Origin: Prevotellaceae bacterium
GTDB lineage: Bacteria > Bacteroidota > Bacteroidia > Bacteroidales > UBA932
Direction: 5' to 3'
Length of the DNA: 46,935 bases
Assembly (NCBI GenBank): GCA_031266015.1
Contig: JAISBU010000062.1
Location: 1-46,935 of the forward strand
How positions within the stretch are numbered: the stretch's first letter is position 1; each line of letters starts with the position of its first letter. A program made the position numbers and the translations under genes. Under the pieces are notes generated by a model, which saw only the letters and a program-made list of their open reading frames with translations, was not told where the DNA came from and made no database searches. This document shows positions 33,407-41,853 of the stretch, piece after piece.

Positions 33407-33427
33407 TAGGATATTGTTCGCAAATCT

Positions 33428-34231
33428 GTGCAGAGTAAACAAGCCATATCAAAATTATTCTTGCTGCTTTTTGGAGTGGCCGTATTCAGCTCCTGCAACA
33501 ACTTTGAAAAGCTGCTCAAGAATCCGGACTATGGCTTGAAGTATCGGGAGGGAAATCGATACTATGGCATGAAGAAGTACGATAAGGCGGTGGCGCTGTA
33601 CGAGAACGTGATGCCTTTTTACCGGAATACTCCGCAGGATGATACGCTGACGGTGCAAACTGCCCGCTCATACTACCACATGAGGGACTACGAAATGTCG
33701 GAGTACTACTTCAATGCTTTTAGGCGACAATTTCCACGTAGCGGTTTTATAGAGGAGGTTGACTTTTACGGTGCGATGAGTCTTTTTAATCAATCGCAAC
33801 GCTCGGAGTTGGATCAAACGCAAACCAAGCAGGCTATACAGGCTTTCAATACTTTTGAGCGTAAGTATCCCCGGAGTTCACGAATAGACACTACACAGCT
33901 ACTGTTGAACGAGCTGGCGGGAAAGCTGGATGAGAAGGCTTATCTTTCGGCCAAGCTGTACTATAAGACAGAACATTATAGAGCGGCGGTGGTTGCCTTG
34001 AAGAATTGCATGAAGGATTACCCCGAGTCAAAGTATAAAGAAGAGCTGATGTTTTTGGTGCTTAAATCTACCTATCTGCATGCTGTGCATAGCATAAAGG
34101 ACAAGCAGCGAGACAGATTTCAACAGGCTGTGGATGAGTACTTTAACTTAGCGAGCGAATTTCCGGTTTCCAAATACAAGAAAGAGGCGGATAAAATTTA
34201 TAGAGATTCGCTGGAGGCAACAAAGAGTTAG
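33428..34231 (+). CDS. bamD: Outer membrane protein assembly factor BamD
   Basis: BamD is a lipoprotein of the BAM complex that inserts beta-barrels into the outer membrane. The 267-residue protein has a signal ending FSSC with Cys23, then TPR-like helices (GNRYYGMKKYDKAVALYENV, MSEYYFNAFRRQFPRS, AIQAFNTFERKYPRS, AVDEYFNLASEFPVSKY). The start is GTG; no in-frame ATG would keep the lipoprotein signal. It begins the conserved block bamD-rpoZ-coaBC-porD-recN of Bacteroidetes. Confidence 0.93.
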   Translation: MQSKQAISKLFLLLFGVAVFSSCNNFEKLLKNPDYGLKYREGNRYYGMKKYDKAVALYENVMPFYRNTPQDDTLTVQTARSYYHMRDYEMSEYYFNAFRRQFPRSGFIEEVDFYGAMSLFNQSQRSELDQTQTKQAIQAFNTFERKYPRSSRIDTTQLLLNELAGKLDEKAYLSAKLYYKTEHYRAAVVALKNCMKDYPESKYKEELMFLVLKSTYLHAVHSIKDKQRDRFQQAVDEYFNLASEFPVSKYKKEADKIYRDSLEATKS

Positions 34232-34348
34232 AGAATAGCGCTGCAGTGAGCAACGGCAGCTTGCAGTACACTGCGTGCGTCATCATCCAGAGTTTGTCGA
34301 AAGAGGTTGCGGTAGCAATTTAAAATATGAAATTTAAAATATAGATAA

Positions 34349-34672
34349 ATGGATTTTAAGAAGACCAATGCCCCGGCAAGCACCGTAACGCGCGATATGG
34401 GCAAGCTGGACGTTACGGGTAACGTTTACGAATCGGTTGCTATTATTGCAAAGCGTTCCAATCAGGTTGCTGCTGAAATGAAGCAGGAGCTTAACCGCAA
34501 GCTGGAGGAGTTTTCCAGCTACACCGATACATTGGAGGAGGTGTTTGAGAATAAAGAGCAGATTGAGATCTCACGTTACTATGAGAAGCTGCCAAAGGCA
34601 TCGCTTATTGCAACGCAGGAGTTTTTGGAGGGAAAGTTGTTTTACCGCAAGCCGGGCGAGCTGGCAAAATAA
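34349..34672 (+). CDS. rpoZ: RNA polymerase omega subunit, Rpb6/RpoZ type of Bacteroidetes
   Basis: A 107-residue protein with the Rpb6/omega core GNVYESVAIIAKRSNQ at about 25-40, where other omegas have the equivalent RIAKRANQ text. Omega binds the beta' C-terminus and helps RNA polymerase assembly. Its position between bamD and coaBC is the standard Bacteroidetes arrangement. The gap from bamD (117 bp) contains a decayed copy of the dispersed repeat, and a strong terminator-like hairpin follows at 34704. Confidence 0.9.
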   Translation: MDFKKTNAPASTVTRDMGKLDVTGNVYESVAIIAKRSNQVAAEMKQELNRKLEEFSSYTDTLEEVFENKEQIEISRYYEKLPKASLIATQEFLEGKLFYRKPGELAK

Positions 34673-34703
34673 GGTAAAGCCAAGCTTCTTTGCAGGTGTT
34701 GTC

Positions 34704-34757
34704 ATCCTGAGCCTGTCGACGGGCAACATTACGTTCGATGGGCTCAGGATTATTTTT
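34704..34757 (+). terminator. Repeat-derived hairpin ending in T-tract, after rpoZ
   Basis: ATCCTGAGCCTGTCGA pairs with TCGATGGGCTCAGGAT (16 bp with two G-U pairs, 15-nt loop), then TATTTTTTC. The stem is made of the dispersed CCTGAGCCTGTCGA repeat in inverted pair. It should terminate bamD-rpoZ transcription before coaBC. Confidence 0.8.
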
Positions 34758-34815
34758 TCTTGTCATTTTAGAAAATGGCAGGTAGTTAAATGTGATGTAA
34801 AGCAATTTTGTTTTC

Positions 34816-36030
34816 ATGCTACTGAGCGGGAAAAAAATAGTATTGGGTGTAACCGGTAGCATTGCGGCGTATAAGGCTGCGGTGCTGCTGCGCTTATTGG
34901 CAAAAAACGGCGCGGAAGTAAAAGTTGTTATGACGGCTACAGCCAAAGCGTTTATATCTCCGCTTACCATGGCTACACTAGCTAAGCACCCTGTGTTGGT
35001 AGATTTTTTCAATCCGGAAAATGGGGAGTGGAATAGCCACGTAAAGTTGGGCTTATGGGCAGATCTTTTGCTGATAGCGCCTGCTACAGCGAATACCATT
35101 GGCAAAATGGCTAATGGCATAGCCGATAATCTGCTGCTTACAGCTTATTTTTCGGCTAAATGCCCTACGGCTATTGCGCCTGCTATGGATTTGGATATGT
35201 ACAATCATCCTGTCAATCAGCAAAATATACAAAAATTGAAGCAGCTGGGCGTGCATATTTTTGAGGCTACAAGTGGAGAGCTGGCTAGTGGTTTGGAGGG
35301 TAAGGGACGCATGGAAGAGCCGGAGGTTATTGTGCAAAGGGTAGTAGCATTGTTGGGTGAACCTAAAGAGTTGACCGGAAAAATATTTTTGGTAACTGCA
35401 GGCCCAACCTATGAAAACATAGATGCTGTGAGGTTTGTAGGTAACTATTCATCAGGAAAAATGGGCTATGCCATTGCTGAGGAGCTGGCAGAGAGAGGTG
35501 CGAGTGTGCAGCTCATCTCTGGCCCGGTAAGCATTGTTGCCCCGAAAAATCCTAACGTGGCTGTAAGGCGTGTGACTTCTGCTGAGGAAATGTATGAGGC
35601 TGCTACGGAGTTTTTTCCATACGCAGATGGCGCTATTTTGTCGGCCGCAGTGGCTGATTTTACTCCGGAAAATAGGATTGATGGAAAGCTGAAACGTAAT
35701 GGAGAAGCCTTGTCTGTGAACCTTAAGCCTACTAAAGATATTGCCGCTGAGCTGGGACGTATGAAAAACGGGAATCAGTATTTGGTAGGTTTTGCGCTGG
35801 AGGCGGCCAATGAGCTGGATAACGCGCGTCGTAAGCTCACAGATAAGAATCTGGATTTTATTGTGCTTAACTCCATGAATGATGCCGGAGCCGGATTCAA
35901 CGTGGACACAAACAAGGTTTGTATCTTGGGTAAGGATGGCAGCATGCAGAATTTTGAGCTGAAGTCTAAACCCGAGGTGGCTAAAGATGTTGTAAACAAG
36001 CTGGTGCAGGTGGTAGGAAGCTGCAGGTAA
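34816..36030 (+). CDS. coaBC: Bifunctional phosphopantothenoylcysteine decarboxylase/phosphopantothenate-cysteine ligase
   Basis: CoaBC carries out two steps of coenzyme A synthesis. The N-terminal flavoprotein decarboxylase has VLGVTGSIAAYKA (8-20), TANTIGKMANGIADNLL and APAMDLDMY. The C-terminal ligase begins near residue 192 with LVTAGPTYENIDAVRF and NYSSGKMG, and has AAVADFTP and KLKRNGE. At 404 residues it is full length. In the loop GELASGLEGKGRMEEP the position of the E. coli catalytic Cys158 (ACGDIGPGRM) is Ser; this may be the rule in the group or a true change. It follows the hairpin at 34704, so it probably has its own promoter in 34758-34815. Confidence 0.94.
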   Translation: MLLSGKKIVLGVTGSIAAYKAAVLLRLLAKNGAEVKVVMTATAKAFISPLTMATLAKHPVLVDFFNPENGEWNSHVKLGLWADLLLIAPATANTIGKMANGIADNLLLTAYFSAKCPTAIAPAMDLDMYNHPVNQQNIQKLKQLGVHIFEATSGELASGLEGKGRMEEPEVIVQRVVALLGEPKELTGKIFLVTAGPTYENIDAVRFVGNYSSGKMGYAIAEELAERGASVQLISGPVSIVAPKNPNVAVRRVTSAEEMYEAATEFFPYADGAILSAAVADFTPENRIDGKLKRNGEALSVNLKPTKDIAAELGRMKNGNQYLVGFALEAANELDNARRKLTDKNLDFIVLNSMNDAGAGFNVDTNKVCILGKDGSMQNFELKSKPEVAKDVVNKLVQVVGSCR

Positions 36031-36073
36031 ATATGTAGGAGCATATCGTTAAGGTTGTTTATGTTGGCTTTGT

Positions 36074-36916
36074 ATGCTGGAGTTCAAGAAAAATAATGTG
36101 AGTTGTGATATCTATGTGGGTACTGGAGCCGGCACTGAGTTAGTGGCAGCTATCGGTAATGCAGCTGAGAGCGTAGATGTGGTTACTCCTTATATTTCAA
36201 ATGATCTTGTGAGGAAATTAATTGATGTAAGGAATAGAGGTGTTAAAGTTCGCTTAATTACAGGTAATGGAGATGTTGGTCGTAGAACAAATCCTCGAGA
36301 AACAAGGGAGTATTTTGAAAATGCTCGATTACTAATTTCTCAAAAAAGAACGGAGGATAGTGTCGCTCGCAAACGATGGGAAAAACTGAAACGAGTTTCA
36401 AATTATTGCTTTGTTGCTTCAATATGTGTTTTTTTATTCTTGTTGGTCATTGGACTACATAATTTTGTCCCGACGCTTTGGTGGGGAATTCTTTTGCTTG
36501 TTGCGTTATTGTTAGCGGCAGTTGTTACTGGAGGATTTGCCGAGGATGTGAAGGTGTTTTCGTATGAATATGAGGAACTATTTCCTGTTAAAGTGTTCAA
36601 GGAGTATAGTAGTAGAGGGAATATCCGTGATCGTGTGACTACGTTGCACAGTAAAATCTATATCATAGATAATAAAGTAGCATATTTAGGCTCTGTAAAT
36701 TTCACCAAATCTGGTACAAAATATAACTTTGAGACGAGAATCAAAGTAAATGATAGCGCTGGTGTTAACGCAATCAAAGCTGATGTTGATAGATTATTTC
36801 ATGATCATTCATTGGTTAGAAATGCTAGGTTTGTAGAAAATGAATATTTAAAGAGATGGTGGCAGAAGGTGTTGTATAAGGCTCCAATTAATCCTGGTAA
36901 ATTGAATTCAAAGTAA
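36074..36916 (+). CDS. Membrane-anchored phospholipase D-like protein
   Basis: A 280-residue protein of the PLD superfamily with one HKD motif, HSKIYIIDNKVAYLGSVNFT (starting near residue 191), and an N-terminal PLD-like half (SVDVVTPYISNDLVRKLIDV). Between them lie a KR-rich stretch and a helical hairpin of two membrane segments (about 113-133 and 137-160), an unusual insertion. With one HKD it would act as a dimer; single-HKD proteins include Nuc-type nucleases and phospholipases. The gene is clearly more AT-rich than its neighbours and splits coaBC from porD, which normally adjoin, so it is probably acquired. A role in membrane repair, nuclease defence or lipid turnover is possible, none shown. 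Confidence 0.82.
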   Translation: MLEFKKNNVSCDIYVGTGAGTELVAAIGNAAESVDVVTPYISNDLVRKLIDVRNRGVKVRLITGNGDVGRRTNPRETREYFENARLLISQKRTEDSVARKRWEKLKRVSNYCFVASICVFLFLLVIGLHNFVPTLWWGILLLVALLLAAVVTGGFAEDVKVFSYEYEELFPVKVFKEYSSRGNIRDRVTTLHSKIYIIDNKVAYLGSVNFTKSGTKYNFETRIKVNDSAGVNAIKADVDRLFHDHSLVRNARFVENEYLKRWWQKVLYKAPINPGKLNSK

Positions 36917-36920
36917 AATC

Positions 36921-37829
36921 GTGGGTATTTATCAAAAAATAGTTTGCTTGTTGGTTATGTTGGCTACGTTTGGGCAGCTCAAGGCTCAAACAGTAAGTTG
37001 CAACGTAATTCTAAACTCGCAAAAAATACAAAGTACGAATAGCTCGCTGTTTCAGGAGATGAAAAGTTCTATTACGGATTTTGTAAATACTCGTACATGG
37101 TCGGATCTTTACTTGCAGCCTCATGAGCGTATAGAGTGCAACATTATTATTACGCTGAACGAGATGGCCAACGAGAAAGATTTCAAGGGTACCATACAGG
37201 TGCAAGCCTTGCGTCCTGTGTATGGCAGCACGTATAAAAGCACTACGCTGAATGTGCTGGATAACGATTTTGAGTTTCGTTTTGTAGCCAATGAAGTTCT
37301 TGATTATAGCGAGATGTCGCATTTGTCTGATTTGACATCTATGCTGGCTTTTTGGGTGCATATTATTTTAGGGTTGGATTTTGACACTTTCTCTGAGCGT
37401 GGGGGAACGGATTACTATACAAGGGCAGAGCGAATAGTGCAGCGTGCGCAGAATGAGAGTAAGCCCGGCTGGACACAAAATTCAGGTAGCGCCCCTAAGA
37501 ACCGTTACTGGATGGTAGCCGATATGCTATCTCCCAAGTATGCGCGTGAGCGCCAAGCGCTGTACCTCTACCATCGTAAAGGATTGGACTTGATGAGTAC
37601 CAATGCCGTAGAGGGGCGTAAAGGCGTAATGTCTGCGTTGAAGGATATGCAAACTTTGTACAAGGAGGCTCCGGATAACACCATGTTTTACAATGTTTTC
37701 TTTGACACCAAAGCGGATGAGATTGTAAACATTTTTGCAGATGCAACACCGGCGGAAAAGGAGGAGGCCTATGCCATACTCAGCACGATAAACGTAACCA
37801 ACGATATCAAGTATCAAAAGTTGAAGTAG
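36921..37829 (+). CDS. porD: Type IX secretion system protein PorD (DUF4835)
   Basis: PorD is a periplasmic or membrane-associated T9SS component of the DUF4835 family, known from Porphyromonas gingivalis. The 302-residue protein has a signal peptide (ending LKAQ near residue 23), then SCNVILNSQKIQSTNSSLFQ, the usual opening, FVNTRTWSDLYLQPHERIEC, the SMLAFWVHIILGLDFDTFS segment and GRKGVMSALKDMQTLY. It starts with GTG, only 4 bp after the PLD gene, and is followed by recN after 8 bp. Its presence agrees with the T9SS-sorted nucleases elsewhere in the window. Confidence 0.9.
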   Translation: MGIYQKIVCLLVMLATFGQLKAQTVSCNVILNSQKIQSTNSSLFQEMKSSITDFVNTRTWSDLYLQPHERIECNIIITLNEMANEKDFKGTIQVQALRPVYGSTYKSTTLNVLDNDFEFRFVANEVLDYSEMSHLSDLTSMLAFWVHIILGLDFDTFSERGGTDYYTRAERIVQRAQNESKPGWTQNSGSAPKNRYWMVADMLSPKYARERQALYLYHRKGLDLMSTNAVEGRKGVMSALKDMQTLYKEAPDNTMFYNVFFDTKADEIVNIFADATPAEKEEAYAILSTINVTNDIKYQKLK

Positions 37830-37837
37830 GATAGACT

Positions 37838-39493
37838 ATGCTGCAGTCTTTACTGGTTGAGAATTACGCGCTTATTGACAGGCTTGAAATAAATTTCAAG
37901 CACGGCTTGAGCATTGTGACGGGGGAAACCGGCGCCGGTAAATCAATTTTGCTGGGGGCAATGGGCATGCTCATTGGCCAGCGCGCGGATGTAAGCATAC
38001 TGAAGGATAAGGAAAGCAGCTGTATAGTAGAGGGAATGTTTGTGGTAACCAACCACGATTTGGAACCGCTGTTTGAAGCAAATGATATTGATTTTAGCAA
38101 TGTTTCTACCATTCGTCGTGTAGTTAACCCCAACGGAAAATCCCGGGCATTCATTAATGATGTTCCGGTGACCCTGTCGGTGCTGAAGGACTTTGGTGAA
38201 AGGCTTATCGACATCCACTCTCAGCATCAGAATTTGTTGCTGCAAAATGCCGCTTTTCAGCTTAAGGTCGTAGATTCTTTGGCTGACAGTAAGAAGTATT
38301 TGGAGCCGTACAGAACGGTATTTTTTTCGTTAAAAAAGACAGAGCAAAGGTTGCAGGAGCTGGAGGAGCAAGCCCGTTTGTCTAAGAATGACTTGGAGTA
38401 CTACTCCTTCCTTTTTAAAGAGTTGGAGGAGGCTAAGTTGAACCCTGATGAGCAACAAGAATTAGAGGCTGAACAACAGCAACTTACGCATGCCGAGGAG
38501 ATAAAGCAGGTTTTTGCTAAGGCATCGCTTATCCTTTCTAACGATGATGTTTGTGCAACAAGCTTGTTGCGTGAGGTCAAGGATTTGCTGGAGAAAATGG
38601 GCGGCATGTTTGATAAGGCGGAGGCGCTGGCAGATCGTTTGCAAAGTAGCCTGATTGAGGTACGTGACATAGCTAATGAGGTGGAGAGCGTTGCGGAGTC
38701 TACAGAGGTAAACTCGGAGCGATTGCAGGAGGTGAATGACAGGCTTGATTTGATATATACGCTGCAAAAAAAGCATAAGGTAAATTCTGTAGAGGAGCTG
38801 CTGACGGTGCACGAGCAGCTATCACAAAAGATTGGATTTGTTGATAATATTGATGAGCAGCTGGTTCTGTTAAGGAAAGAGGTAGAGCAGCTGCGTGCTG
38901 AGGCAGAAAAGTTGGCTACGCAGATAAGTAAAGCTCGTAAGCAGGTTTTTCCGGCAGTGGAGCAGCATGTTAGCAATCTGCTAAGCGACTTGGGTATGCC
39001 CAGCGCTAAATTTGTGGTGGAGTGTAATGAATTTCCTGCGCTTACAGCAACAGGTAAAGATGAAATAAGCTTTCTGTTCTCTGCCAATAAGGGTGTGGCT
39101 CCGCTTGATATTGCAAAGGTGGCCTCGGGTGGTGAAATCTCCAGGTTGATGTTGAGCTTGAAGTCACTAATTGCATGGACCGGTAACTTGCCGACTATTA
39201 TTTTTGATGAGATTGATACGGGAGTTTCCGGTGAGGTTGCAGCTAAAATGGGAGCTATTATCGCTGAGTTGGGAAAATCTATTCAGGTAATAAATATCAC
39301 ACACCTGCCGCAAATCGCAAGTAAAGGGCAGTCGCATTTCCTTGTGTATAAGGAGGATATCCCTGCTGGAGTTGCAACTCGAATTAAGCTGCTTTCGGAG
39401 ATCGAGCGTATAACTCAGATTGCAAAAATGCTCAGCGGGCAAACGCTGACTGATGCCGCTATTAAAAATGCTAAGGAGCTGTTGAAGGGGTAG
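37838..39493 (+). CDS. recN: DNA repair protein RecN
   Basis: RecN is an SMC-like ATPase that acts at DNA double-strand breaks. The 551-residue protein has Walker A GETGAGKS (29-36), a long coiled-coil middle (about 150-370) rich in E, L, K and Q, the ABC signature VASGGEISRLMLSLK (near 427), and Walker B TIIFDEIDTGVSG (near 452). Length is typical. It ends the bamD-to-recN block. The following spacer carries a hairpin and the tRNA-Leu terminator. Confidence 0.95.
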   Translation: MLQSLLVENYALIDRLEINFKHGLSIVTGETGAGKSILLGAMGMLIGQRADVSILKDKESSCIVEGMFVVTNHDLEPLFEANDIDFSNVSTIRRVVNPNGKSRAFINDVPVTLSVLKDFGERLIDIHSQHQNLLLQNAAFQLKVVDSLADSKKYLEPYRTVFFSLKKTEQRLQELEEQARLSKNDLEYYSFLFKELEEAKLNPDEQQELEAEQQQLTHAEEIKQVFAKASLILSNDDVCATSLLREVKDLLEKMGGMFDKAEALADRLQSSLIEVRDIANEVESVAESTEVNSERLQEVNDRLDLIYTLQKKHKVNSVEELLTVHEQLSQKIGFVDNIDEQLVLLRKEVEQLRAEAEKLATQISKARKQVFPAVEQHVSNLLSDLGMPSAKFVVECNEFPALTATGKDEISFLFSANKGVAPLDIAKVASGGEISRLMLSLKSLIAWTGNLPTIIFDEIDTGVSGEVAAKMGAIIAELGKSIQVINITHLPQIASKGQSHFLVYKEDIPAGVATRIKLLSEIERITQIAKMLSGQTLTDAAIKNAKELLKG

Positions 39494-39532
39494 GGCGTGG
39501 CTTTGCGAATTAATATATTTTTATTAACACAA

Positions 39533-39562
39533 GAGGCGCATGAAAATAATTTCATGCGCCTC
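39533..39562. terminator. Hairpin between recN and tRNA-Leu
   Basis: GAGGCGCATGAAA and TTTCATGCGCCTC form a 13-bp perfect stem with a 4-nt loop, 39 bp past recN. There is no T run on the plus strand, but the stem is strong and probably ends recN transcripts. Confidence 0.65.
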
Positions 39563-39599
39563 CTGTATTCTGCCAGGGAGGTTTCTTGAAAATGCTGAT

Positions 39600-39630
39600 A
39601 AAAAAGGCTTAACATTAATGCTAAGCCTTT
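39600..39630 (-). terminator. Intrinsic terminator of tRNA-Leu
   Basis: On the minus strand AAAGGCTTA pairs with TAAGCCTTT (9 bp, 10-nt loop), followed by TTTAT. It begins 2 nt after the tRNA. Confidence 0.85.
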
Positions 39631-39631
39631 G

Positions 39632-39715
39632 TGCCCGGGATCGGAATCGAACCGATACGATATTGCTATCACTGGTGTTTGAGACCAGCGCGTCTACCAA
39701 TTCCGCCACCCGGGC
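39632..39715 (-). tRNA. tRNA-Leu (anticodon CAA)
   Basis: The minus strand gives GCCCGGG...CCCGGGC acceptor arms, a D arm, an anticodon stem CTGGT/ACCAG around the loop CTCAAAC with anticodon CAA, a long variable arm as in class II tRNAs, and a T arm with GGTTCGATTCC. It is 84 nt with discriminator A; CCA is not encoded. It decodes UUG. Confidence 0.93.
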
Positions 39716-39734
39716 GTTCTCTAAATTGATGGTG

Positions 39735-39765
39735 CAAATGTAGGGGATTTTTTTGAAACGGCAAA
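39735..39765 (-). promoter_or_regulatory. Consensus Bacteroidetes promoter of tRNA-Leu
   Basis: On the minus strand TTTG (39765-39762), a 19-bp spacer and TACATTTG (39742-39735) match TTTG-N19-TAnnTTTG fully. Transcription should start near 39728, about 13 nt before the tRNA. This is the cleanest promoter in the window and supports the Bacteroidetes assignment. Confidence 0.85.
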
Positions 39766-39792
39766 AAAAAGTTGATATAACCCTCAAACCAC

Positions 39793-41682
39793 TTATGGTT
39801 TTTGGGCTAATGCATTTTTGGCGGCTAGATAAATGCCGTCCGCATCAAAGCCGCAAGTAGCCTGTAGCTGCGGTATGGTACCTTGCTCTACAAAAATATC
39901 GGGGATACCGAGACGGGTCAGATAGGTAGGGTAGCCATGAACCGCAATAAATTCAGCCACGGCGCTTCCCATTCCACCTGTAATTACGCCATCTTCTATC
40001 GTGATGATCTGATCAAACTTTTTGCAAACCTCCTGCAGAACATCTTCATCTATGGGTCTGATAAAACGCATATCATAGTGAGTGGCCGTAATTCCTTCGT
40101 TTGCCAACCTGTCAGCTGCAACAGTAGCAAAGTTTCCTGCATGTCCAATGCTTAGTAGAGCGATATGATCTCCCTTGCGTAGTAGCCGGGCTTTTCCAAC
40201 CTCTAATTTTTCAAATGGAGCTCGCCAGCTAGTGGTGGTGCCGCAGCCCCGGGGGTAACGTATGGAGAAAGGTCCACCATTTGGAAGCTGGGCGGTATAC
40301 ATCATGTTGCGCAGCTCCATTTCATTCATGGGGGCTGCAACAGTTAAGTTCGGTATACAGCGTAAGTAAGCCATATCGAAGGCGCCATGATGCGTTGCGC
40401 CATCTTCTCCTACGAGTCCGCCTCTATCAAGGCAAAAAACTACCTGTAAATTTTGCAGCGCGGTATCGTGTATGATGGAATCGTACGCCCGCTGCATGAA
40501 TGAGGAGTATATGCTGCAGAACGGAATTTTTCCTGCAGCAGCCAGTCCCGCTGAAAAAGTTACCGCATGTTGCTCTGCAATACCTACATCGAATGCTCGA
40601 TTCGGCATTTTTTCCATCATAATATTCAAAGAAGATCCGCTGGGCATGGCCGGCGTAATGCCTACAATCTTATCATTTTGCTCGGCCAGCTCCACCATGG
40701 TGTGCCCGAATACATGCTGGTAGAGTGGAGGCTGTTCGAGGGGGCTATGTCCGTTTCGCTTTCCGGTGGTTCGGTCAAAGGTGCCGGGAGCATGCCATAA
40801 AGTTTGGTTTTCTTCGGCCGGCTTGTATCCTTTGCCTTTTTTGGTAAGGACGTGGAGAATTTTTGGGCCCGGGATTTTTTTTAGCCTCGTCAGCGTTTTT
40901 ACCAAATCCTCCACATCGTGCCCATCAATCGGGCCAAAATAGCGAAAGTTGAGCGATTCGAATAGATTGCTGCGCCTGAAAATAGAGCCTTTTATGCCGA
41001 TGGCTGTTTTCTGGAAAAATAAGCGGATGGCCTTTGCCCGCTCAGTGATTCCCCAAACTTCATCCTTTACCTTGTTGTATGTCTTTGAGGTAGAGATGTT
41101 TGTGAGGTATTGGCTAAGAGCGCCAACGTTAGGGTCAATAGCAATTTGATTATCGTTGAGAATAACCAGCAGGTTTGATTTTTCAATGCCGGCATGGTTG
41201 AGCGCCTCAAAAGCCATTCCACCCGTCATGGAGCCATCGCCAATTATGGCCACTACCTCACGATCTTCTCCGGCCATTTTTGCAGCAACAGCCATGCCTA
41301 AAGCAGCTGATATTGAGGTAGATGAATGTCCTGTGCCAAAGGCGTCATACTCGCTTTCCTCCATGTTGGGGAAGCCGCTTATGCCGTCCAGCTTACGGTT
41401 GGTGTGAAAACGCTCACGGCGTCCGGTAAGTATTTTATGAGCGTAGGCTTGGTGTCCCACATCCCAAATCAGCTTATCATAAGGGGTGTTGAAAACGTAA
41501 TGCAGGGCTACGGCAATCTCCACAGCGCCAAGGCTGGCGCCAAAATGCCCCGGATTTTCCGAAACTTCATCAATGATGAAATCCCTAATTTCCTGGCATA
41601 TCGCTGTGAGCTTGGAGCTTGGAACTTTCCTCAAATCCTGGGGAAAGTCAACCGTTTCCAGCAACGCGTATTTTTCCTTCAT
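39793..41682 (-). CDS. dxs: 1-deoxy-D-xylulose-5-phosphate synthase
   Basis: Dxs joins pyruvate and glyceraldehyde 3-phosphate in a thiamine-diphosphate reaction, the first step of the MEP isoprenoid pathway. The 629-residue protein has SLGAVEIAVALHYVF, DVGHQAYAHKILTGR, the ThDP motif GDGSMTGGMAFEALNHAG (near 147) with NDNQIAID, and the pyrimidine-domain stretch DRGGLVGEDGATHHGAFD. The transketolase C domain closes the protein. Full length and all key motifs are present. TACCTTTG at 41712-41705 is a likely promoter element. Expressed alone. Confidence 0.96.
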   Translation of the reverse strand: MKEKYALLETVDFPQDLRKVPSSKLTAICQEIRDFIIDEVSENPGHFGASLGAVEIAVALHYVFNTPYDKLIWDVGHQAYAHKILTGRRERFHTNRKLDGISGFPNMEESEYDAFGTGHSSTSISAALGMAVAAKMAGEDREVVAIIGDGSMTGGMAFEALNHAGIEKSNLLVILNDNQIAIDPNVGALSQYLTNISTSKTYNKVKDEVWGITERAKAIRLFFQKTAIGIKGSIFRRSNLFESLNFRYFGPIDGHDVEDLVKTLTRLKKIPGPKILHVLTKKGKGYKPAEENQTLWHAPGTFDRTTGKRNGHSPLEQPPLYQHVFGHTMVELAEQNDKIVGITPAMPSGSSLNIMMEKMPNRAFDVGIAEQHAVTFSAGLAAAGKIPFCSIYSSFMQRAYDSIIHDTALQNLQVVFCLDRGGLVGEDGATHHGAFDMAYLRCIPNLTVAAPMNEMELRNMMYTAQLPNGGPFSIRYPRGCGTTTSWRAPFEKLEVGKARLLRKGDHIALLSIGHAGNFATVAADRLANEGITATHYDMRFIRPIDEDVLQEVCKKFDQIITIEDGVITGGMGSAVAEFIAVHGYPTYLTRLGIPDIFVEQGTIPQLQATCGFDADGIYLAAKNALAQKP

Positions 41683-41704
41683 GCGCTAGAATGAGATAAT
41701 TTTA

Positions 41705-41712
41705 CAAAGGTA
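41705..41712 (-). promoter_or_regulatory. -7 element TACCTTTG for dxs
   Basis: An exact TAnnTTTG match on the minus strand, 22 bp before the dxs start; the leader would be about 15 nt. Confidence 0.55.
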
Positions 41713-41825
41713 AGAAATATTAGGGTGAATTTATCTTGGGAGCTATAAAAAGGAACAATAGAATGGTCGGCTGTAAAACATTAGTTATACCATACGTTGG
41801 TAGCTGCTACCTGTAAACTTTCCAC

Positions 41826-41833
41826 TACCTTTG
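41826..41833 (+). promoter_or_regulatory. -7 element TACCTTTG for the EamA transporter
   Basis: An exact TAnnTTTG match 20 bp before the ATG at 41854. It is divergent from the dxs promoter and supports the internal ATG as true start. Confidence 0.55.
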
Positions 41834-41853
41834 CTCTCCAAATTATTTGTACC

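Larger units (their letters stand above)
32243..33427. other. Scar region with prophage fragments
   Basis: This 1185-bp stretch without an intact gene has a 43-codon orphan frame on the minus strand, two Mu-like phage fragments, and an AT-rich part (32950-33400) in which I see a TACCTTTG element at 33013-33020 with no gene after it, plus the bamD promoter. A small hairpin (TAGCGCACG...CGCTA, 32972-32999) is also present. An unannotated small RNA in 33025-33230 cannot be excluded. Confidence 0.6.
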
